Assembly: GCA_030666985.1 (NCBI GenBank)
Contig: DAOUWT010000211.1
Location: 1-5,011, forward strand
Length of the DNA stretch: 5,011 nt
From: Chloroflexota bacterium
Lineage (GTDB): Bacteria; Chloroflexota; Anaerolineae; Anaerolineales; UBA11858
Reading direction: 5' to 3'
This document shows positions 1-4,831 of this stretch, piece after piece. How positions within the stretch are numbered: the first letter of the stretch is position 1; every line of letters begins with the position of its first letter. A program made the position numbers and the translations under genes. A model generated the notes under the pieces. It saw only the letters and a list, made by a program, of their open reading frames with translations, did no database searches and was not told the DNA's origin.

Positions 1-165
1 GTCTTCGTACATGGCCTTTCCGGCGACCTCGCCGCCGCCAAGTTGGGCGAGGACGGTATCACGGCGCAAGATATTTTGGACTATTTGCCACTGGCTGTCA
101 AAACAGTTAGAGATGATTTGAGCAAAAAACTGAAAGACCGCTACATAGGCGCGTGCGTTGTGTGA
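1..165 (+). CDS. nnrD: ADP/ATP-dependent NAD(P)H-hydrate dehydratase, C-terminal fragment (5' end outside window)
   Basis: The open frame begins at base 1 without a start codon and ends at TGA 163-165, leaving 54 residues. The visible text (VFVHGLSGDLAAAKLGEDGI, then TAQDILDYLP) matches the end of the YjeF C-terminal/carbohydrate-kinase-like domain. In that family a HG-x-AGD-x-AA segment is followed by a GE-x-G-x-x-A-x-D-I-x-x-x-LP helix. The enzyme repairs damaged nicotinamide cofactors by dehydrating the S-hydrate of NADH or NADPH with ADP or ATP. In many bacteria this domain is fused behind an NnrE epimerase domain; whether that holds here cannot be seen. The last residues (KKLKDRYIGACVV) look like an ordinary variable tail. 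The catalytic aspartate region lies upstream of the window, so the assignment rests on the tail only. Confidence 0.85.
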   Translation, partial: VFVHGLSGDLAAAKLGEDGITAQDILDYLPLAVKTVRDDLSKKLKDRYIGACVV

Positions 166-174
166 GAATCCTCC

Positions 175-190
175 TTATGCTTCAGCGCAA
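175..190. repeat. Degenerate mini-hairpin with TTCA loop
   Basis: Bases 175-180 and 185-190 pair around a TTCA loop (181-184), with one G-T wobble and one A-C mismatch. The stretch 177-189 equals part of the better hairpin at 262-279 apart from a 2-nt deletion (atgc-TTCA-gcgca against atgcgc-TTCA-gcgca). It is best read as the worn remnant of a second copy of the composite element just downstream, lying 10 nt after the nnrD stop codon. Confidence 0.45.
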
Positions 191-193
191 ATC

Positions 194-309
194 CCATGAA
201 TGAATTCATGGTCTACCTAAACAAAACCCATTGAAATGGGTTGCTCCCCTGCGGCAGTCTCAATGCGCTTCAGCGCATTTTGTTTTATAGACGCCGAATT
301 CATTCGGTG
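194..309. repeat. Composite palindromic element: four 7-bp/tetraloop hairpins plus an enclosing stem
   Basis: Four hairpins each have a 7-bp stem and a 4-nt loop. H1 is 194-200/205-211 with loop TGAA. H2 is 225-231/236-242 with loop TGAA. H3 is 262-268/273-279 with loop TTCA. H4 is 292-298/303-309 with loop TTCA and one G-T wobble. H1, H2 and H3 are perfect. Bases 211-224 (gtctacctaaacaa) also pair imperfectly with 280-292 (ttgttttatagac), with a CC bulge and a one-T bulge. This encloses H2 and H3 and stacks directly on H1 and H4. The loop order TGAA, TGAA, TTCA, TTCA makes the whole element an imperfect palindrome, like two inverted pairs of REP units. No reading frame is apparent. It fills the gap between nnrD and the permease gene and ends 11 nt before the permease ATG. 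A non-autonomous REP/BIME-like mobile element is the likeliest reading; a structured 5' leader is the alternative. Confidence 0.75.
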
Positions 310-320
310 GCAGACAAAAT

Positions 321-1217
321 ATGACTAACACTTCTCGCCCTATCGCCCTCGCCGAAAGCCTCTTGGTTGCCATCACCTGGGCCTCGTCATTCGTGTTAAT
401 CAAAATTGGCCTGAAATATATGGGCCCCCTCACTTTGGCGGGTTTGCGGTATTTTTCGGCCTTCCTGATATTGCTCCCTTTGATGATGCGCAAGAAGACC
501 CTGGCAAGAAAGGAAGTCAAGCCTGGTGATGGTTTGCCGCTTTATCTGTGGGGGCGATTGGCCACCATTGGCGTCAGCGCCTATACAATTGGCAACGCCG
601 CTCTCTTTTGGGGCTTAAAATACCTTCCTGCCACCACCGGCTCATTCTTATTAACCCTCGTGCCCCTTTTTATACTCCTGGCAGGCGTGGTCTGGCTCGG
701 GGAAAAACCTTCTCGGCGCCAACTAGTCGGAATTGCCATTGCTTTGGCTGGGAGCTTGCTTTTCTTTGGGCCTGGATTGCGGGTTGGAGAGCCGCTGGGG
801 ATAGCGATTGTGGGCGTGGGATTGCTGGGATTTACGGCTTTCGGCATTTTGGGGCGTGAAGTTGCCAGAACGGGGGAGGTAGATACCCTTACCCTCACGG
901 CCATTCCCCTGGGCATTGGAGGTGGGCTGTTGCTTGTGATTGCCCTCCTACTGGAAGGTCGGCCTAATGTTGCTATTGAGGGCTGGAGCGTTGTGCTTTT
1001 CTTGGCAATAATCAACACCGCTTTGGCCTATACCTTCTATAACCACGCCCTCAAGGTGCTGACAGCCGTTGAGCTGAACATCATCCTCAACCTCAGCCCG
1101 CTAGGGACGGCGGTTTTAGCTTGGGTATTCCTGGGTGAAACCCTGGCGGCAATACAGTTTGTTGGTATGGGGGTAGTTATTGTTGGAGTGGTACTTGTTC
1201 AGAGGCGGGATTCGTAG
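321..1217 (+). CDS. EamA/DMT-superfamily transporter (ten-helix permease)
   Basis: This 298-residue protein has the usual length and duplicated architecture of drug/metabolite transporter permeases: two EamA repeats of five helices each. Hydrophobic segments lie near residues 8-30, 37-56, 74-98, 104-124, 133-151, 156-177, 188-210, 219-239, 246-269 and 273-294. Typical motifs are the helix-1 AITWASSFVLIKIG, the end of repeat 1 with its VVWLGEKPSRRQLVGIAIALAG segment split over helices 4-5, and the matching LAWVFLGETLAAIQFVG in repeat 2. It sits in the cytoplasmic membrane and probably exports amino acids or other small metabolites; the substrate cannot be read from sequence. The ATG at 321 gives a complete first helix. 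The Shine-Dalgarno is weak: the only G-rich stretch (306-310) lies within and just past hairpin H4 of the upstream element. The gene runs convergently with the minus-strand genes and ends at a shared terminator. Confidence 0.9.
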   Translation: MTNTSRPIALAESLLVAITWASSFVLIKIGLKYMGPLTLAGLRYFSAFLILLPLMMRKKTLARKEVKPGDGLPLYLWGRLATIGVSAYTIGNAALFWGLKYLPATTGSFLLTLVPLFILLAGVVWLGEKPSRRQLVGIAIALAGSLLFFGPGLRVGEPLGIAIVGVGLLGFTAFGILGREVARTGEVDTLTLTAIPLGIGGGLLLVIALLLEGRPNVAIEGWSVVLFLAIINTALAYTFYNHALKVLTAVELNIILNLSPLGTAVLAWVFLGETLAAIQFVGMGVVIVGVVLVQRRDS

Positions 1218-1236
1218 AATTTGGGTGTTTGAGCAA

Positions 1237-1273
1237 AAACCCTAAAGGTCTGCAAAAAAGACCTTTAGGGTTT
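1237..1273. terminator. Bidirectional intrinsic terminator between convergent genes
   Basis: A perfect 15-bp stem (1237-1251 with 1259-1273) encloses a 7-nt loop (1252-1258). It lies 20 nt after the permease stop. On the plus strand the arm ends in TTT followed by GGGTTTA, a poor U-tract. On the minus strand the arm runs into five T residues (the A run 1235-1239), so it should work well for transcripts coming from the zinc-ribbon gene. Confidence 0.8.
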
Positions 1274-1298
1274 GGGTTTAGCGACCACGAGTCTAGCC

Positions 1299-1419
1299 AC
1301 CCGACACTTTTAAAAATGGGACGCAGATTTCCGCTGATTATAGGGGAAACTGAAAAGAAAACACCTGAAAAATCTTGTAAATCAGCGTGAATCAGCGTCC
1401 AAAAAAATAAGTGTCGGGT
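1299..1419. repeat. MITE-like inverted-repeat element, about 121 bp
   Basis: The outer 11 bp are a perfect inverted repeat (acccgacactt at 1299-1309 and its complement at 1409-1419). Complementarity continues inward in blocks: 1319-1324 with 1395-1400, 1326-1329 with 1390-1393, and 1332-1339 with 1380-1387. This gives arms of about 40 nt around a 40-nt A-rich centre. The right arm contains a tandem ATCAGCGT repeat with a 10-nt period (1381-1388, 1391-1398), and the left arm carries the degenerate counterpart. There is no open frame worth calling. The flanks share only TAG/CTA (1294-1296 and 1422-1424), which may extend the inverted repeat; no clear target-site duplication is seen. It lies between the terminator and the end of the zinc-ribbon gene. 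It is probably a non-autonomous transposable element, and its RNA would fold into a long hairpin. Confidence 0.7.
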
Positions 1420-1448
1420 AACTAAGCTATGAGGTATGGAAACCCCGG

Positions 1449-2852
1449 CTACAGAGAGAGCAAACCCAGCTCCGCAGCCAAAATGAAAAGAAAGATCAAA
1501 ATTACAATGACCGTGAAGAAAACGCTTAGAGCGATAGCCGTCGCTTTCACCTTGTCACGCGGTTTTTCTCCCCTAACATTTCCCGTTTGACCATTTACGA
1601 GCACGCGGTACTTTTTCCCCTGATACCAATAACTTCCCACCCAGAGGGGGAGGAGTACGTGTTTGAAAGTCATGTCCATCCAGTGAACCGCGCCAGTGTT
1701 TATGTTTCGCGTTTGTTTATGGGGGAGTACCCGGTAATGCAGCTCACTGCGCACTTCTTTAACCACTTGCTTCCGAGCCGAGAGGCTGGCTTTAGCAAGG
1801 GGGATGTCGTAGGTCAATGCAGGCCAGTCGGCCACATATTCGGGCTTGAATTCGACAACTTCCTTCAATTTGAAAGGTACAATTTCGGCGATTTCTTGGG
1901 AGGTGAAACCCTGATTGCCGGGGATGAGGACATCGTCGAAATTCTCAAATTCGCTTCCTGAACGTCTCACCCAATAGACATTATCGCTGTAGTTATCGCT
2001 CTCTTGGACATCACAATGCCAGGCGAGTTCCATGGTGCCATCGAATGTCCAAAAGGGATAATACGCGGGATGGAGCCGGGTGTGTTGGGCCTCGGCAGAT
2101 AAATCATCCGGAGAGAACCAGCCTTTGCCCAGCCAGGCGTTGGTGCGCTGGATAGCTTCTTCTTCATCAATTTCTATTAAACCAATTGCTTGCGGGTCTA
2201 CAAGGAAAGGGGTTTCTTGGGTCTCAATGAGTTGGCTTGAGCCGCAGTAGGGGCAGTGCGTGGCGCGTTGTCCCACCGGCCAGAGAGTGACCGCCCCGCA
2301 TCGTTGGCAGCTTAGTTGGCGTTGAGACTCTGCCCAACGGTGTCCCCGCCGGGTGGGGAGCACGAAATCAAGCGGCTGTTCCGCGGCGTCAGCAACATTT
2401 GTGCCATCCAATTCTTGCTCGTATCCACAATAAGCGCACCGCACTTGCTGGGCTTCGATATCAAAGCGGATATATCCCCCGCATTGCGGGCAGGCGAAGC
2501 TTTTTTCCGTCTGGGCGGGGATAGGTTCGCCTGACCCGTGGGGGGAGATACCTTCCCCTACGGGCAGCAAATCTTCAGGGTTGATCTTCCCGGTGAGGAT
2601 AGCCAACCTTCGGCGGGCGGCTGAGTTGTGGGGTTCAGCAGCGACAGCTTCTTCCAGGTAGACTCGTTTTTCAGCGGGATCGTCCGTCGTCTCCGCTAGC
2701 CACAACCACGGGCGGGGATCGCCCGTTTTCATGCGTGTGGCGCGTTCCAGCAGCCGGCGGGCTATCTGGTAGCTCCCATTTTTGGTAGCCGTGATCCCGC
2801 TCCGCACCGTGTCTTCGTATTCATCTTCGGGGGAAAAACCGAGAGGTGTCAT
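1449..2852 (-). CDS. TPR and double zinc-ribbon protein with C-terminal membrane anchor, function unknown
   Basis: This 467-residue protein begins with a helical TPR-like region (about 12-88). Two CxxC zinc-ribbon pairs follow: C121/C124 with C139/C142, and C182/C185 with C200/C203. A soluble domain of about 220 residues comes next, with the motif HPAYYPFWTFDGTMELAWHC (261-280) and a late RVLVNGQTGNVRGEKPR (416-432). One strong transmembrane helix (about 437-460) lies near the C-terminus, so the bulk of the protein is probably cytoplasmic. I recall similar zinc-ribbon/PFW proteins from Chloroflexota and Actinobacteria that are sometimes misnamed PriA-like helicases; no helicase motif is present here. 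The ATG at 2852 lies 6 nt after the nuclease stop codon, with only a weak AGG (2862-2864) as ribosome site, so translational coupling is possible. Its base composition is richer in GC than the R-M genes, suggesting it is the resident gene. Function is not assigned. Confidence 0.85.
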   Translation of the reverse strand: MTPLGFSPEDEYEDTVRSGITATKNGSYQIARRLLERATRMKTGDPRPWLWLAETTDDPAEKRVYLEEAVAAEPHNSAARRRLAILTGKINPEDLLPVGEGISPHGSGEPIPAQTEKSFACPQCGGYIRFDIEAQQVRCAYCGYEQELDGTNVADAAEQPLDFVLPTRRGHRWAESQRQLSCQRCGAVTLWPVGQRATHCPYCGSSQLIETQETPFLVDPQAIGLIEIDEEEAIQRTNAWLGKGWFSPDDLSAEAQHTRLHPAYYPFWTFDGTMELAWHCDVQESDNYSDNVYWVRRSGSEFENFDDVLIPGNQGFTSQEIAEIVPFKLKEVVEFKPEYVADWPALTYDIPLAKASLSARKQVVKEVRSELHYRVLPHKQTRNINTGAVHWMDMTFKHVLLPLWVGSYWYQGKKYRVLVNGQTGNVRGEKPRDKVKATAIALSVFFTVIVILIFLFILAAELGLLSL

Positions 2853-2858
2853 GTGTTT

Positions 2859-3650
2859 TTACCTGTTTGGAGCGCGTTCGCGCCATTCCCAATATTCGCT
2901 GAGGTTTCGATACGGAATATCTGAATCGATTGCTTCGGCCATGTCTCTGGTTAAGTAATTCGTCCAATAATCATTGAATATTTCTTCCCCCAAAGCGGCA
3001 AAGGGGCCTTCTCCTTGCACTAACTTGTTAATATTCTTTATTGATCCGATATTTTTTGTGTTTCCGCTTCCGGGGTGATCGTTGGCAATTTTCCATTTTT
3101 CTTGAGCTAAGAATGTAAAATCCTGGATTACAGAAATGATGTCTTGAAGATCATCAAGCGTGTAAACTTCGCGCTCATCACCGATATTTTCGTTTCTACT
3201 GTAAATCACACCTAGAACGAAATGAGCCGCATAATCACTGTAAGGAAAAACGATGTTCTTCGTTGAATTTCGCTTTCGGAAATATCCTGTAAAAGCTCCT
3301 AATGTGAAGCCACTTACGGATTGCTCGCTAACGCGGTACGTGCTTTTCAAGTCTAATGCAATTTTTGTATTATCCGGTGAAATCAGGCTTATATCAGGGT
3401 AGTAGTTTTGATGTTCAGCCAAGACAACTCGATAGTTATTTTCTTGAGCAAAGCGATAAATGATTGGAAACAGGATGAGTTCTACAATTTTTGAAATAAC
3501 CTTAGTGTCGATTGAAATCGTGTAAATATTGCGATAAACGTCTATGAAACCTTTCACTGCCCATTCGCCAGTGTCAGTTGCGAGAGATTTGTAAAACGCA
3601 TCAAAGTGTGCTAGTAATTTTTCTTGAAAAGTGTCTTTGTGTGGTGACAT
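2859..3650 (-). CDS. EcoRV-like type II restriction endonuclease (predicted site GATATC)
   Basis: This 263-residue protein aligns by eye with R.EcoRV (about 245 residues) over most of its length. Shared blocks are DTKV-S-I-EL (48-58), QNYYPD (81-86), KIALDLKSTY (96-105), FTLGAFTGYFRK (115-126, EcoRV FTLGGYTSFIRN), TKNIVFPY (130-137), GSGNTKNIGSI (194-204) and DYWTNY (227-232). The PD-(D/E)xK catalytic set is present as D86, D100 and K102, corresponding to EcoRV D74, D90 and K92. E57 and K50 match E45 and K38. The recognition loop GSGNT and the Q-loop QN are kept, so GATATC is the expected site, with blunt cutting as in EcoRV. The N-terminus is about 12 residues longer. The ATG at 3650 has a good ribosome site (AGGAG, 3660-3664, 9 nt away) inside the end of the methyltransferase gene, 4 nt after whose stop it begins. 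The gene is AT-rich compared with the flanking chromosome-like genes. Confidence 0.92.
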   Translation of the reverse strand: MSPHKDTFQEKLLAHFDAFYKSLATDTGEWAVKGFIDVYRNIYTISIDTKVISKIVELILFPIIYRFAQENNYRVVLAEHQNYYPDISLISPDNTKIALDLKSTYRVSEQSVSGFTLGAFTGYFRKRNSTKNIVFPYSDYAAHFVLGVIYSRNENIGDEREVYTLDDLQDIISVIQDFTFLAQEKWKIANDHPGSGNTKNIGSIKNINKLVQGEGPFAALGEEIFNDYWTNYLTRDMAEAIDSDIPYRNLSEYWEWRERAPNR

Positions 3651-3654
3651 TTCT

Positions 3655-4728
3655 CTATTCTCCTATTAAAAGAATTTCTTTAGATTTTGAATTTGTAGAT
3701 AATACATATTTATATTGTCCATAATGTTCCACACGCACCGAGGATTTATAGCGTTGCAGTAATTCAAGAAGTTCTCTCTCTGTCGGAATCCCATCACTTC
3801 TATAGGATACAACCAGAATGCTGTCCTTGAATTTTTGGAATAATTGATCAAATGCGTGTAATATCTGCTTTTTATTTGTCCATGGATTACTTTCTTTTTT
3901 CATGCGGTGATGTTTTGTATTGTAGTTGATGTGTTCTCCCCATTCATCGTACATGGTTAGGCCTTCTAAGAAGTGGTAGAAGGCAAAATAATCTGTTGAG
4001 GAACCTTTTTCCGAAATATAAGGGGTGTCAATGTAGACTAAATCATATTGTCCGGGCACATCTATTGCATCGCAGTTTAAAGCTTGATTCTGTTGGCCAT
4101 TATCATAGATGGAGCGATTAGCTTCTTTTACAAATTGTGTAAATAGCTCTGGGAATGGTTTGTCCCAGGTTGTTTTATTGCCAAAAGACCGTTCAACTTC
4201 TGCGAGTCTCAGGTATAAATTTTTGCGGTGAAATAAATTATACGGACGTTTTATAATGCAGGCTTGCGATAGTGCAAAAAAAGCCAATGCGAACTTATAG
4301 GGATTTTCAAGTTGGCGGATATTTGTAATAGTTTGGTCAATCCAGCGATTTTCTTCATTGGTGAAGTATATGTCTGGAAAAGTATCTTGAACAAAGCTAG
4401 AGTAATCAATTTCTGGATGAGGTTTAAGTAGCACGCTTACATCGTTGGGTGTAAGTTGAACATGGTCATTCTCGATTAATGCTTTTCCAAAATAGTAATT
4501 GAACCGCAGAATATCATTATAGGTAACTTGTTTTCCTTTGTGTTTGAAGTGGTATGCAACGACCCCTGTTCCTCCGAAAGCATCCAAGCAAGTAGAGAAA
4601 TCAATATCTTTAATTTGTTTCCAGATCCAATCCACCAGTTTTGCCTTGCTGCCCTGATAACGTGTTGAAGGGAACAGAGCAGTAAGGTTTGGAAACAAAG
4701 ATTTCTGATGAGCAATTGTCACATCCAT
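3655..4728 (-). CDS. D12-class (alpha) N6-adenine DNA methyltransferase of the type II R-M system
   Basis: From the chosen start this is a 357-residue S-adenosylmethionine-dependent methyltransferase. Motifs occur in alpha-class order: motif X RYQGSK (23-28); motif I CLDAFGGTGVVAYHF with FGGTG at 51-55; TYND (motif II, about 69-72); a long middle segment likely holding target recognition; catalytic motif IV DLVYIDTPY (229-237); and a late ILVVSYRSDG (304-313). The catalytic tetrapeptide is DTPY rather than the usual DPPY. It should protect the site cut by the downstream EcoRV-like nuclease by methylating an adenine. The frame stays open to an ATG at 4914, but that extension overlaps a maturase tail in another frame and a promoter candidate, and has no methyltransferase motif. 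ATG 4728 has GGAG (4738-4741) 9 nt upstream. ATG 4743 (362 residues) is the main alternative; ATG 4785 overlaps the promoter -10. Confidence 0.88.
   Translation of the reverse strand: MDVTIAHQKSLFPNLTALFPSTRYQGSKAKLVDWIWKQIKDIDFSTCLDAFGGTGVVAYHFKHKGKQVTYNDILRFNYYFGKALIENDHVQLTPNDVSVLLKPHPEIDYSSFVQDTFPDIYFTNEENRWIDQTITNIRQLENPYKFALAFFALSQACIIKRPYNLFHRKNLYLRLAEVERSFGNKTTWDKPFPELFTQFVKEANRSIYDNGQQNQALNCDAIDVPGQYDLVYIDTPYISEKGSSTDYFAFYHFLEGLTMYDEWGEHINYNTKHHRMKKESNPWTNKKQILHAFDQLFQKFKDSILVVSYRSDGIPTERELLELLQRYKSSVRVEHYGQYKYVLSTNSKSKEILLIGE
3660..3664 (-). promoter_or_regulatory. Ribosome binding site of the restriction endonuclease
   Basis: AGGAG on the minus strand lies 9 nt before the nuclease ATG and within the last codons of the methyltransferase gene. 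Nuclease translation therefore probably depends on, or follows, methyltransferase translation, a common way to make protection precede cutting. Confidence 0.7.
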
Positions 4729-4737
4729 TCTTGCATT

Positions 4738-4741
4738 CTCC
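4738..4741 (-). promoter_or_regulatory. Ribosome binding site supporting the methyltransferase start at 4728
   Basis: GGAG on the minus strand lies 9 nt upstream of the ATG at 4728. The alternative ATG at 4743 has only a GGA about 4-5 nt away, or AGGA about 11 nt away. This favours the shorter protein, which begins 22 residues before motif X. Confidence 0.5.
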
Positions 4742-4774
4742 ATATTTTCCAATATCCTAATACCCAGTGGGTAA

Positions 4775-4829
4775 GGAGGTGGCATTACACCACCCCCTCC
4801 CCGTTGTCGCAATGGGGTTAATTCCCCAT
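4775..4829 (-). repeat. Two small hairpins between maturase tail and methyltransferase
   Basis: Bases 4812-4817 and 4824-4829 (atgggg/ccccat) form a perfect 6-bp hairpin with a 6-nt AT loop, 2 nt past the maturase stop. Bases 4775-4782 and 4790-4797 form an 8-bp hairpin with a 7-nt loop, having one G-U wobble in minus-strand RNA. Neither is followed by a T-run, so they are not typical terminators. They could be ends of the retroelement or of another mobile element, or local regulatory structure over the promoter candidate. Confidence 0.45.
4784..4812 (-). promoter_or_regulatory. Sigma70-like promoter candidate for the R-M operon
   Basis: On the minus strand TTGCGA (4807-4812) and TGTAAT (4784-4789) are separated by exactly 17 nt. 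They match the -35 consensus at 4 of 6 and the -10 consensus at 5 of 6 positions. Transcription would begin near 4777, giving a leader of roughly 35-50 nt before the ATG at 4743 or 4728. The -10 box overlaps the in-frame ATG at 4785, arguing against that start. The G-rich spacer is unusual, and the call rests on pattern alone. Confidence 0.4.
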
Positions 4830-4831
4830 AT

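Noticed and set aside
194..309. CRISPR array
   Set aside because: The units share geometry and loop but not sequence, there are no constant repeats or uniform spacers, and no cas genes are nearby.
166..320. Riboswitch upstream of the permease
   Set aside because: EamA permeases sometimes have riboswitches (for example guanidine or SAM types), but I recognise no conserved aptamer core, and the palindromic hairpin layout fits a mobile repeat better.
548..1018. Open frames of 103 and 145 codons inside the permease gene
   Set aside because: They are out-of-frame or antisense readings of a clear ten-helix transporter, with compositions unlike real proteins.
1587..1961. Plus-strand open frame of 124 codons and other frames within 1967-2534
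   Set aside because: They are antisense or alternative frames of the zinc-ribbon gene, whose cysteine motifs and transmembrane helix show it to be the true coding strand.
1449..4728. A new multi-gene defence system made of methyltransferase, nuclease and zinc-ribbon protein
   Set aside because: The first two genes form an ordinary type II R-M pair. The third looks like a resident chromosomal gene, and nothing in its sequence ties it to defence.
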